DNA of 61,535 nt from Marinibacterium sp. (GTDB lineage: Bacteria > Pseudomonadota > Alphaproteobacteria > Rhodobacterales > Rhodobacteraceae): the NCBI GenBank assembly GCA_017643305.1, contig JAEPNQ010000014.1, forward strand, positions 1-61,535, in the 5' to 3' direction. The number at the start of each line of letters is the position of its first letter. Position 1 is the stretch's first letter. Position numbers and translations under genes: made by a program. Positions 24,466 through 32,646 of the stretch are shown here, piece by piece. The notes under the pieces are model-generated. The model ran no database searches. It was not told the DNA's origin and saw nothing but the letters and a program-made list of their open reading frames with translations.

Positions 24466-25935
24466 CTAGATCCGACCGGCCAGAACCGCCGTGCGTTTGC
24501 GTTGAAAGGACGAGGCGATACCTTCCATTTTGCGGTATTTCGCAACCGTCCGCCGGGCCAGCCGTATGCCGTCCTTGGCTAGGATCTGAACGATGGCATC
24601 ATCGCTAAGCGGCTGTGTCGGGACCTCGGACGCCACCAGCTTGCGCAGCTTGAAACGGATGGCCGAAGCCGCCTCGCCATCGCTGTCGGCGTCACTGGTA
24701 ATACTGGAACTAAAAAACGCTTTTAGCCGGAACGTCCCGCGCGGGGTCGCCATCATCAGGCTGTTGGTGACGCGGCTGATCGTGCTTTCATGCATCCCGA
24801 TGGCTTCGGCGATGTCGCGCAACACTAAAGGCTTTAGTGCGACGGGGCCCTTCTCAAAGAAGCCGATCTGCTGGCGCAGGATTTCCGTGCCGACCTTGAG
24901 GGAGGTCTCGTTGCGCTGCGCGATCGCTCGGTCGAGCCAGCGCGCCTCAGACACCCGTTCCGAGACAAAGCTGCGCAGGCTTTCATCCTTTTTTCCTGCT
25001 ACGATCTGCTTGGCGTAAGTCTGGTGCACCTTAACGGCGGGCAGGGTGGAGCGATTCAACTCCACCGACCAGCCGTCAGGCAGGCGGCGCACGATGAGGT
25101 CGGGGGGCAAGATCGGCTCAGCCTTACCATTGAACCGTGCGCCAGGCTTGGGGTCAAGGCTACGCAACAGCTGCATCATTTCAGCCATTCGCTCCGGCGT
25201 GGCCTTGCACAGCCGCGCCAACCCTTTGACATTGGCTGCGCCCAACATAACAAGATTGTCCAGCAGGATTTCGAAATCCGTACTCAATATGTCGCGTTCG
25301 CGCGCTTGCAGGCGCAGGCAATCGCTCAGGTCGCGGGCAAATAGCCCTGCCGGTTCGATCTGTTGCAATTGTGACAACACCTGCTCGACCCGGTCGACGG
25401 GCACAAGGGCAAAGTCTGCGATATCGGCCAGGCTTTGCCCCAGCCAGCCAGAAGGCTCCAGCGCGTCGATCAGCGCCAGCGCGATCATCTTGTCGGTCGG
25501 ATCGGCGAAGAGGCGCTCGGCCTCATCGCAGACATGGGCATAGAGCGACCGCTCCTCATCGGCGGCGATCAGCGACACCGCGTCGAAACCGCTATCGTTG
25601 GCAGGGGCCGATGCGCCGTTGCGCCCGAGATCAATTTGGCCGGTTTCAAATTGGTTATTGAGCGCAGCATCTGATATCGGGCCATCGCTTTGCATCTTGC
25701 CATCGGCGAAGTCCAACACCGCCCCCTCGGGTGCGCTGTCGGCCTGGGGTGTCTCCGGCGCTTCCTCGGGGGTGCCGCCGACAACCTCGAGAAAAGGGTT
25801 TTCCTCAGTTTGCTGGTCCAGAAATCCACGCAATTCGATGTTGGACATCGTCAACAGGCGGATCGCTTGTTGCAGCTGCGTCGTGATGACAAGCGATTGC
25901 TTGCGCTGCAGCTGTGGTGTAGGAAAGAACTGCAT
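24466..25935 (-). CDS. rpoN: RNA polymerase sigma-54 factor, flagellar copy
   Basis: A 489-residue full-length sigma-54. The glutamine- and leucine-rich region I (LQRKQSLVITTQLQQAIRLL TMSNIELRGFLDQQTEENPF LE), the core-binding region, the HTH (LKPLVLRDIAEAIGMHESTI SRVTNSLMMATPRGTFRLKA FFSSSI) and the RpoN box ARRTVAKYRK (about 460-469) are all present. It recognises -24/-12 promoters and needs an AAA+ activator to melt DNA. R. sphaeroides uses a dedicated RpoN2 for Fla1, and this position inside the cluster argues the same. The gene is divergent from flagellin, and a CtrA-like box lies 98 bp upstream of its start. Confidence 0.95.
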   Translation of the reverse strand: MQFFPTPQLQRKQSLVITTQLQQAIRLLTMSNIELRGFLDQQTEENPFLEVVGGTPEEAPETPQADSAPEGAVLDFADGKMQSDGPISDAALNNQFETGQIDLGRNGASAPANDSGFDAVSLIAADEERSLYAHVCDEAERLFADPTDKMIALALIDALEPSGWLGQSLADIADFALVPVDRVEQVLSQLQQIEPAGLFARDLSDCLRLQARERDILSTDFEILLDNLVMLGAANVKGLARLCKATPERMAEMMQLLRSLDPKPGARFNGKAEPILPPDLIVRRLPDGWSVELNRSTLPAVKVHQTYAKQIVAGKKDESLRSFVSERVSEARWLDRAIAQRNETSLKVGTEILRQQIGFFEKGPVALKPLVLRDIAEAIGMHESTISRVTNSLMMATPRGTFRLKAFFSSSITSDADSDGEAASAIRFKLRKLVASEVPTQPLSDDAIVQILAKDGIRLARRTVAKYRKMEGIASSFQRKRTAVLAGRI

Positions 25936-26032
25936 TTAGATCACCTTCACGAGATTACCCGTCGATTTTGAGTGTTTTGGGTTGTTTTTAAAGACTGTTT
26001 ATTTGACGTCCGCTGGACGAAAAATTGACACG

Positions 26033-26047
26033 TTAACCATTTGTTAA
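26033..26047. promoter_or_regulatory. CtrA-type box TTAA-N7-TTAA between rpoN and flagellin
   Basis: TTAACCATTTGTTAA has the exact TTAA-N7-TTAA spacing of the alphaproteobacterial cell-cycle regulator CtrA. It is 98 bp upstream of the rpoN start and 259 bp upstream of the flagellin start, so rpoN is the likelier target. A chance match in this AT-rich spacer is possible. Confidence 0.45.
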
Positions 26048-26150
26048 GTTTCGAGAATTCCAAAGCTTAGATCACGCGCCTTCGGTGGCGTCAAAATTTC
26101 GTTGCAACCCCGAACTGCCCAAACACCACACGACTGTGCCTTTGCCTGAT

Positions 26151-26176
26151 TAAACAATCTTGAAATGCGTCGTTTA
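26151..26176 (+). promoter_or_regulatory. Predicted sigma-28 (FliA) promoter of flagellin
   Basis: TAAA at 26151-26154, 14 bases, then GTCGTTTA at 26169-26176. The 11-mer TGCGTCGTTTA ending here is repeated exactly upstream of flgM (57199-57209). It implies a leader of about 120 bases before the flagellin ATG. Confidence 0.6.
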
Positions 26177-26305
26177 GGAACCTGAGCGCTGCGAGATGGG
26201 TGCGGAGTTGAAGATGCCAGTTATGGGACCTTCAGTAAGACCTGGCGGACCCCTAAGTGGCAATCGCGACGCAGGTGAGCTCGGATTTAGACAAGGAGAG
26301 ACGAC

Positions 26306-27790
26306 ATGGCTCTTAATATCAATACCAACACAAGCGCCTTGGGCGCTGCTGCGGCTGCTTCATCAGTTAACAAAACGATGGAAACTTCGATGGAGCGGCT
26401 TTCGAGTGGTTTGCGGATTAACACCGCCTCCGACGACGCGGCTGGCGTGGCGATTGCATCACGTATGGACGCACAAATTCGCGGTTTGAACCAGGCAATT
26501 CGCAATGCAGCCGATGGCCAGGCGCTTGTGGATACGACAGAAGGCGCCCACTTAGAAATTACAAACATTCTTCAGCGGATGCGTGAACTGGCCGTGCAGT
26601 CGGCGAACGACACGAACGTCTCAGGTGATCGCTCGAACTTGCAGTCCGAAGTTGCGCAACTAGTTGCAGAGATTGATCGCATCGCGAACCAAAGCACCTG
26701 GAATGGTGTTAAAATTCTTGATGGCACGTTCACTTCTAAGCAGCTTCAAATTGGCGCAGATCAGTCACAAGTGCTGAGTTTTTCAGTAGATAGTGCCCGT
26801 TCCTCTGATATTGGCGACTATCAGCTTCTTTCCGACGCTCACGCTGTAGCCGCAAATACAATCGATGGCGACGATTTGACAATTAATGGTCATCTTGGTT
26901 CTGCAACAATCGCGGTTGCAGCTGCGGCCTCCGCAAAAGATGTTGTCGCAACTATCAATGCAAACACAGCATCAACTGGAGTGTCCGCAACAGCAATCAC
27001 AAAGGCTAAGCTCTCCGCTCTCTCGGCTGCCGAGAGCGTTGCATTTACCTTAACTGGAGATGCTGCGGCAACGATAAGCGTCACCGTCGCATCGACCTCC
27101 CACCTTGGAGACATCAAAGACGCTATCAACGCTAAGTCTGGCGTGACCGGTATCACCGCCGCATTTGGCGACGATACCTCTGAGATTGTTCTAACGCATC
27201 TCGGCGGCGAAGATATTGCGGTATCTGGCTTTGACACAACCACTAACTCAACAACCATCACGCTTGAAGCGCTGGATAGAGTGGGCGCTGATTTGAGTAC
27301 TCCCGATACGGCGACCATTGTTGAAAATGGGGGTAGCGCTACCGGAACAGTGGTTGGTACCATGACCGTTTCTTCCATTAAGTCATTCACCGTGACTGGT
27401 GACGATGCTACCGCTGAGGATGGTTTCTTCCATACGCTTAACGGCACGACGGCTGGCGGTACGGCTTCTTTGTCTGCTGTTTCTGCTGTTAACATCGCGA
27501 CCACTGCTGGCGCTGCCAATGCTATCCGCGCAATCGACGGTGCACTTAACAAAGTCAACACAGCTCGTGCTGACCTCGGCGCCATCTCAAACCGTCTTGA
27601 TAACACAATCGCGAACTTGACGAACATCACGACCAACGTGCAATCTTCACAATCCCGCATCCAAGACGCTGACTTCGCGGCAGAAAGCACCAACCTGGCC
27701 AAAGCACAGATTTTGCAGCAGGCTTCGATGGCAATGCTGGCCCAGGCTAACGCTTCGAAGCAGGGTGTGCTGCAGCTACTCCAGGGTTAA
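26306..27790 (+). CDS. fliC: Flagellin
   Basis: A 494-residue filament protein. The conserved N-terminal D0/D1 region spans about 1-170 (MALNINTNTSALGAAAAASS; MERLSSGLRINTASDDAAGV AIASRM; IQSANDTN-type helix) and the C-terminal D1/D0 about 410-494 (AISNRLDNTIANLTNITTNV; RIQDADFAAESTNLAKAQIL). The centre carries two Flagellin_IN-like modules (ATINANTASTGVSATAITKA and IKDAINAKSGVTGITAAFGD), more AT-rich than the ends. The ATG follows AAGGAGAG. No FlaF or FlbT genes are seen, matching a gammaproteobacterial-type system with FliS. A strong terminator follows. Confidence 0.96.
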   Translation: MALNINTNTSALGAAAAASSVNKTMETSMERLSSGLRINTASDDAAGVAIASRMDAQIRGLNQAIRNAADGQALVDTTEGAHLEITNILQRMRELAVQSANDTNVSGDRSNLQSEVAQLVAEIDRIANQSTWNGVKILDGTFTSKQLQIGADQSQVLSFSVDSARSSDIGDYQLLSDAHAVAANTIDGDDLTINGHLGSATIAVAAAASAKDVVATINANTASTGVSATAITKAKLSALSAAESVAFTLTGDAAATISVTVASTSHLGDIKDAINAKSGVTGITAAFGDDTSEIVLTHLGGEDIAVSGFDTTTNSTTITLEALDRVGADLSTPDTATIVENGGSATGTVVGTMTVSSIKSFTVTGDDATAEDGFFHTLNGTTAGGTASLSAVSAVNIATTAGAANAIRAIDGALNKVNTARADLGAISNRLDNTIANLTNITTNVQSSQSRIQDADFAAESTNLAKAQILQQASMAMLAQANASKQGVLQLLQG

Positions 27791-27813
27791 AGCGACCCTT
27801 AAGCGCCAAAGAA

Positions 27814-27840
27814 AAGGCCCCTGTGATAGGGGCCTTTTTT
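27814..27840 (+). terminator. Rho-independent terminator of flagellin
   Basis: AAAGGCCCC at 27813-27821 and GGGGCCTTT at 27829-27837 pair through a 7-base loop (TGTGATA), followed by a T-run. It lies 24 bp after the flagellin stop. Confidence 0.92.
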
Positions 27841-28818
27841 GTTGAGGAACTTAAATCTTTTTCTAAAGTACATAGAAAAAACTGCGGTTTCCCAATCAGA
27901 AATGATTTTGCCTAACGCAGCGGTCTTCACAACTATGCGGATGATCCTTGTGCGGCAGAAAACAGATCGATCCCACTGCTGCTGTGACTCCTTTTGTTAC
28001 CCAGATCTTGTCTCTTTTCTTTGGTGCACCACTGATCGCACTTGAGTTTGACCTGACACTTTAAACGCGGGCAGCTGTGGGTAGACGGTGCTTATAAAGC
28101 TGACGCGTACCATCTGCCGCTAGGCCCGCTCAAGGCTCTGCTGGCGCGCTGAGCGTAGCGCTTGTGCCAGCGTCATGCTTCGTTGCGCACTCGTCGGGCA
28201 CGCAGCGGGACTCCGGTGAGGCCATAGATCTGGGCTTCGCGTGCAGCCTCGGAGAGGCCGCGCAACAGCCCTTGAGCAAGTTTTATTTATTTAAGGCGGT
28301 TCAACTTGATGGAGTGATGCTGTTCATGCTCATCGTGTCGAAAACACGCTCAAGATGAAAGCGGAACACACTCTCGTCGAGGCTCAAACTGCGTTTGTGT
28401 AGTTTATCGCCGCCGGTCCAGGATGTTGCGGCCTCTCGAACCGAACCGCTAAGTTCTGGGCGTTTGCGGAACTACAGATGCCGCTCGGGGTGGAAAATGC
28501 TTGCTCAGCTTGCGCTGCCAGACAATATTGGACCAAACTGAGGGCGATTTGGGGAATGCCGGTACATGGCAGCTCTGGCCGGAGAAGAAGCAACGATGCT
28601 AAATTTCTGAAAGGCGGGAGGAAAGTTGGATACTGTGGATAATAATGGCCGCTCTTAAACAGTGGTATGTTTGTAGAAGGGTGCCTTCCTTACGATACCA
28701 GATAAATCACGCCGCGACCTGGTAGATACAAATCTGTGCGCCATTCGTTCTGTTGGGACTTTAGAGGTAAATTCCTGGGTCGCAGACATACAATCAGCAG
28801 CAAAACATAAGGAAAGTA
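27841..28818. other. Long non-coding stretch without a recognised gene
   Basis: Nearly 1 kb between the flagellin terminator and the cyclase. Short open frames exist, but none has a ribosome site or recognisable family. The GC content falls from about 28600 onward. It probably consists of decayed mobile DNA, but I could not identify a transposase in it. Confidence 0.4.
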
Positions 28819-29748
28819 ATGCATATGTCCTCTGATAATTTAGGCATGAAGCGGTTACTGTCTGTAATAGTATTCATTGATATAGTCGGTTATTCGAAGC
28901 TGATGAGCGCGAATGAGGGCAAAACCCTGCTTCTAATTAAGGACTTCGTAACACACCATCTAAACCCCGTGCTCAACGAAAACAATGGTAAAGCAGTTAA
29001 AGCAATGGGTGATGGTTGGATGCTAAGTTTTTCATCATGCTTCAACGCTATTAATTTTGCTAAAAGCTTGAAATCACGACTTGTTCAAGAAGAACTGAAA
29101 TTGCGATATGGTATACATATGGGAGATGTACAAAGTGATGGCACTGATTTATACGGTGATACAGTAAACATCGCTGCTCGGCTTGAATCGATATCGGGAG
29201 TGAATGCTATTACAGTTTCAAATTCGGTTTATTTAAGTTTGGACTCGGAGCACAAAGATATTTTCTTGGACCAAGGTGACATCACCCTAAAAAACATTTC
29301 AGCTCCAATAGGAGTCTGGTCAACTGCTGAAGTCAACCATACATCGGGTGCAATGATTGCCGATGATAAAGTAGACTTTTCCCGTTTAGCACTAAAAACA
29401 TTCGAGATCTCGACAGAGTTATCAAACCTTTCAAACAACTTTGAAGAAGTCTTGGAGCAGACATATCAAGGCTTAGTGTCGAAAGATTGGTTGAAAGTAA
29501 TCAAAACTGACTATGAAGGTCCAAAAGATTATGTATTAAAACTTAGGAGTAGATTCGTTAATGGATATATTCAAATAATTGCTACTCTAACCCGCAATGA
29601 TGGTATCACGCTATGGGCTGATACCTTTAATGTTAGACCAGCAGAGCTGGTTGCACTGACCGAGACACTTGCAGATAAAATCGTGTCGCAAACCTTTGTG
29701 AAATTGATAAAATACAAAAAAGACTTTAACCCAACTGATAATGCATGA
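28819..29748 (+). CDS. Class III adenylate/guanylate cyclase with partial TolB-like C-terminal domain
   Basis: A 309-residue protein. Residues 10-180 are a class III nucleotidyl cyclase domain: metal Asp21 in FIDIVGYS, Lys61 (adenine-selecting position) and Asp65 in VKAMGDGW, GIHMGDV, and the transition-state Asn/Arg in YGDTVNIAARLES. All catalytic positions appear present, so it should make cAMP. The C-terminal half (YVLKLRSRFVNGYIQIIATL TRNDGITLWADTF) resembles the TolB-like/TPR-associated region of multi-domain cyclases but is short. Codon use is AT-rich and unlike the flagellar genes around it, indicating horizontal acquisition. AAGGAAAG precedes the ATG. cAMP might affect motility, but no effector gene is adjacent. 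Confidence 0.85.
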   Translation: MHMSSDNLGMKRLLSVIVFIDIVGYSKLMSANEGKTLLLIKDFVTHHLNPVLNENNGKAVKAMGDGWMLSFSSCFNAINFAKSLKSRLVQEELKLRYGIHMGDVQSDGTDLYGDTVNIAARLESISGVNAITVSNSVYLSLDSEHKDIFLDQGDITLKNISAPIGVWSTAEVNHTSGAMIADDKVDFSRLALKTFEISTELSNLSNNFEEVLEQTYQGLVSKDWLKVIKTDYEGPKDYVLKLRSRFVNGYIQIIATLTRNDGITLWADTFNVRPAELVALTETLADKIVSQTFVKLIKYKKDFNPTDNA

Positions 29749-30517
29749 TCGAGATGTAAATTATAATTGTTTGGCGATGTTCTATTTGGATGAAGCTAAC
29801 AGAAGAAACTATTAGGTATTCACAATTTAATCAATCTGAGATGCAGCTTTATTGGTATGATAAATTTTACGGACGGACAGCTTTAAATCAGTTGCTCGTA
29901 CTCCAAACCAGGTAAATTTATTTATATATGTGATGGTAAATTAGGGTAGAGCTCTCATCAATGTGAGTTAAGCACGTCACTTTAAATAAAGACTACCTGT
30001 GTTTTTAAATTTTTCAAGGTTAATCATTTTTCGTGACGGCTAAATCGGTACTTATATGTTTTCTGAATGTTAATATAATTGAGTTGTTACCAGATCGTCA
30101 TCCGACTTGCTGCGTTGTTTTACACTTGAAATGCTAATGTTAGGTGGGCGTACATTAGATGTTTCGAATACAGGTTGATTATCTATCAAAGCGTCAGTCA
30201 CACAAGCGAATTGCCTTGTAGCGGCACGATGCATGCGCATTCCATGAAAGCATAGACTGCCTCAGCGCGTCATTGCGGCTTCACAAGTAATTCATCATCG
30301 AGCGGATTGTTGCCTTCAAATTACCTCGTATAACCATTGCGCTTTGCAAAATCTCCTGCTTCTCCTTGCACGCATGTACTGAAGCTTAAACCGCGCCGCA
30401 ATTATAGCAACTCACCCGGCAAAATTTTTTCCAGTTGCTACCTAGGGTTTTCTACACGTGGAACTTTTTCTGTATTTCGTAAAATAGTCACGAAACCTCT
30501 AAAACGCTGCTGGCCTT
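29749..30517. other. AT-rich non-coding region downstream of the cyclase
   Basis: About 770 bp, AT-rich up to roughly 30100, with no frame that looks coding on either strand. It ends at an IS3-family OrfA relic. It is best read as part of the same acquired island as the cyclase. Confidence 0.45.
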
Positions 30518-30713
30518 TTACGACCTTTTAGAAACCAGTTTCTTTATCGTCACTAGGTCCAGCATCAGCTGGGCCAGCAGCGTTTTCACCTTAGCACTCT
30601 TATCCTTGAGGGCCTTCAGCGGCTCTGCTTCTGACACCGTCATGCCGCCGAACTTGGCCTTCCGTTTGTGGAGGGTGCCTTCCGACGTGCCGTGCTTGCG
30701 ATATCGGTAAGCG
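30518..30713 (-). pseudogene. IS3-family OrfA relic
   Basis: The minus strand reads AYRYRKHGTSEGTLHKRKAK, then FGGMTVSEAEPLKALKDKSA, then KVKTLLAQLMLDLVTIKKLV SKRS and stop. This is recognisably the IS3-family OrfA text (CRKHGIS..TFYKWKAK.GGM .VSEA.RLK.LE.EN.KLKKL LAE.MLD...LK.L.SKK) in degenerate form. The start and the first helices are missing and no OrfB follows, so it is a relic marking the right border of the AT-rich island. Confidence 0.75.
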
Positions 30714-30715
30714 TA

Positions 30716-31015
30716 TTATTTTTCTACATTTACCGTATAGGTTGGAGGCTCCGCGCCTCTTTTTGCTTTTTTCTCGTCACTGTGATGCGGCCTGATACAG
30801 AGCTCAGTGGCGTTTTTAGGTTTGGGGGTCAACTCTTGCAGATAGCGGATCAGCGGGACAATGCGGTGGTCGGCTTCATGCTCTGCATCGTCGAAAAGGC
30901 CGATCTCAATCGCGACATGCGCGAGGTCGGGCAGGACAAGTTCCAACTGTTCTGTCTGTTTGGGCATAACTATCATGGTGCATCCTCTGCAAATCTTGGA
31001 TATTGTCATGCACAT
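30716..31015 (-). CDS. Hypothetical protein, possibly truncated
   Basis: A 99-residue frame (start possibly at the later MIVMPKQTEQLELVLPDLAH). The text VAIEIGLFDDAEHEADHRIV and ELTPKPKNATELCIRPHHSD EKKAKRGAEPP looks like real protein, but I know no family. Its C-terminus runs into the IS3 relic (last residues YTVNVEK), so the natural end may have been lost. It begins 17 bp downstream of the FliL-like gene on the same strand and could be read on the same transcript. Confidence 0.45.
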   Translation of the reverse strand: MCMTISKICRGCTMIVMPKQTEQLELVLPDLAHVAIEIGLFDDAEHEADHRIVPLIRYLQELTPKPKNATELCIRPHHSDEKKAKRGAEPPTYTVNVEK

Positions 31016-31031
31016 CCCATGCCATCTGAGT

Positions 31032-31601
31032 TTATGTTAAAAGTACCGAGGTGATCATCGCCGCTTCGATTTCGATATTCTCGTCCATCTCGATTAAGGC
31101 CGCATTCAGTGCGTCGCGGATGCGACTAGCCAGGGCATTGCGGGTAGCGGGGTCGCGCACCTCGTCCTCAGTCATACCTTGCATTTGATCCAGCACCACC
31201 GGGCGCAGTTGTGTCTCAATCTCGGGTAAGCGCAGCATGACCACATCTCCCACGAAGGGATTGCCAAAGACTGAGAGCGACACCTCGATGCTGTATAGGC
31301 GGTCGGTCGTTCCCAAATTGGCTGAGAAGGGCATGGTGAAGCTGAAGTAGCGCCAGGCGGGGGGAACTATCCGGCCTTCCTCATCGCGCTCGACACCCTC
31401 GGCTTCGGCCTCTGCCGGGGACAGTTTTTCCTGATCGGGTTCGGCTTCGGGTTCGGGCGGCGGGATCAGCCCGTTCTCTATGCGATAACTTTGTAACCTG
31501 TCGCTTTCGGGGGTGATCGTCATATGGCCAGCCGCGAAGACGCCAAGGATCACCACCCCCGGCCCGACATAAAGTAGCCCATTTCCTAGCTTTTTGAGCA
31601 C
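31032..31601 (-). CDS. FliL-like bitopic membrane protein (second FliL paralogue)
   Basis: A 189-residue protein with a GTG start (MLKKLGNGLLYVGPGVVILG). One membrane segment lies at about 8-26, followed by a Pro/Glu-rich linker and a periplasmic FliL-type domain: WRYFSFTMPFSANLGTTDRL, YSIEVSLSVFGNPFVGDVVM, LRLPEIETQLRPVVLDQMQG, then RIRDALNAALIEMDENIEIE AAMITSVLL. This matches the FliL plan (pf..NL....r.l.v.vsl...lP.I...ll..L......I...IN..l......v..V.ft) but is clearly diverged from the fliL at 16218. It probably acts at the stator-rotor interface. It is divergent from the sltF-like gene. Confidence 0.72.
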   Translation of the reverse strand: MLKKLGNGLLYVGPGVVILGVFAAGHMTITPESDRLQSYRIENGLIPPPEPEAEPDQEKLSPAEAEAEGVERDEEGRIVPPAWRYFSFTMPFSANLGTTDRLYSIEVSLSVFGNPFVGDVVMLRLPEIETQLRPVVLDQMQGMTEDEVRDPATRNALASRIRDALNAALIEMDENIEIEAAMITSVLLT

Positions 31602-31698
31602 CGTCCACTCCGTCCAGATAACTTGATCCTAAAAGTACTTCCTTCAAAAAGTGAGCCGGGATTGGCCTGGCGACAAACTATTGACACTGCGGGCGGGC

Positions 31699-31714
31699 TG
31701 GCGTGCTTCTTGCA
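31699..31714 (+). promoter_or_regulatory. Predicted sigma-54 promoter of the sltF-like gene
   Basis: TGGCGTGCTTCTTGCA: GG at 31700-31701 and GC at 31712-31713 have exact spacing. The expected transcription start falls at or near the ATG at 31725, which makes the start codon choice for this gene uncertain. Confidence 0.8.
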
Positions 31715-31724
31715 ACGTTCGGGC

Positions 31725-32636
31725 ATGACGTATTGGTCCCGAATTTCACATCTTGCAAATTGGGCGCGGCCCGTTTTGCGCGCGTCCATTCTAGTCTTTG
31801 TCTCGTTCGGCGCGGTCCCAGCTGGCGCCGGGGTTACGCCCGATTGCGAGGCGATGGCCACGCGGATCGGTGCCGCTGAAGGGTTGCCGCCGGGGTTGCT
31901 GCCGGCCATCTCGCGAATTGAGAGCGGCCGCAGCTTCGGGCAGACGGTGCGAGCCTGGCCTTGGACGCTCAATCATGCGGGCAAAGGGCTATATTTCGAG
32001 ACACGTGAAGACACCCTAGCATATCTGCGCCAAACGGTCGCCGAGGGACCGCGAAATATCGATGTCGGCTGCATGCAGGTCAATCACTACTGGCATGGTG
32101 AGAACTTTTCCTCGGTCGAGGCGATGCTCGATCCTGAAACAAATATTCGCTACGCCGTGCGTTTCCTGAAAGAGCTCCATGCGAGGACAGGGTCCTGGAA
32201 GGCTGCTGTGAAGAACTATCATTCCCCCGATCCTGATCGCGGTGCGCGCTATCACCGGGCCTTTGAAACGGCGCGGGCTGCCATTGACCCAACCGCTGCA
32301 GGGCGTGGCGACCTGATGACAGTTACGGGCGAGCCAGCTGCAACCGGAGCAGCGGCGCTTTTGGCGGGAGGCTTGTTCGGTCAGGCTCTTCCAGTGCGGC
32401 AAAGTGGCGTCGTGCCCTATGGGGCCAGTATTGCAACAGTCCCGGTTGCCGCCACTGCGGGAGCGACCGAACGCGCCTATGCTGCCCTGTTGGATCTGCT
32501 GGCTGATCGTGACGGGTCGGATCTTGCCTTTGCTCCGGCTCAGGCCGAGCTGGCCAGAACAAGCCGCTCGCCGGTGTTGCGCAAGCACTGGGACCGCGTC
32601 GAGGCCTTTCGCGACATGTTCCAAACTCAACCTTGA
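31725..32636 (+). CDS. sltF: Periplasmic lytic transglycosylase (SltF-like)
   Basis: An exported SLT-domain peptidoglycan lyase. A hydrophobic export signal (VLRASILVFVSFGAVPAGAG) precedes the mature part. The catalytic Glu is in LLPAISRIESGRSF, followed by WPWTLNHAGKG, RNIDVGCMQVNHYWHG and LDPETNIRYAVRFLKELHAR. R. sphaeroides FlgJ lacks a muramidase domain and a separate SltF opens the wall for the rod; here too FlgJ (38178-38534) has only the rod-binding part. The C-terminal 100 residues are an Ala-rich extension that may bind FlgJ. ATG 31725 coincides with the predicted transcription start; TTG 31776, right before the export signal, is an alternative. Convergent with flgL. Confidence 0.85.
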   Translation: MTYWSRISHLANWARPVLRASILVFVSFGAVPAGAGVTPDCEAMATRIGAAEGLPPGLLPAISRIESGRSFGQTVRAWPWTLNHAGKGLYFETREDTLAYLRQTVAEGPRNIDVGCMQVNHYWHGENFSSVEAMLDPETNIRYAVRFLKELHARTGSWKAAVKNYHSPDPDRGARYHRAFETARAAIDPTAAGRGDLMTVTGEPAATGAAALLAGGLFGQALPVRQSGVVPYGASIATVPVAATAGATERAYAALLDLLADRDGSDLAFAPAQAELARTSRSPVLRKHWDRVEAFRDMFQTQP

Positions 32637-32646
32637 CAATAGGGAA

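Noticed and set aside
28072-28358. Possible transposase or lost gene after flagellin
   Set aside because: Several short frames look partly coding, but no frame gave a recognisable family text on either strand.
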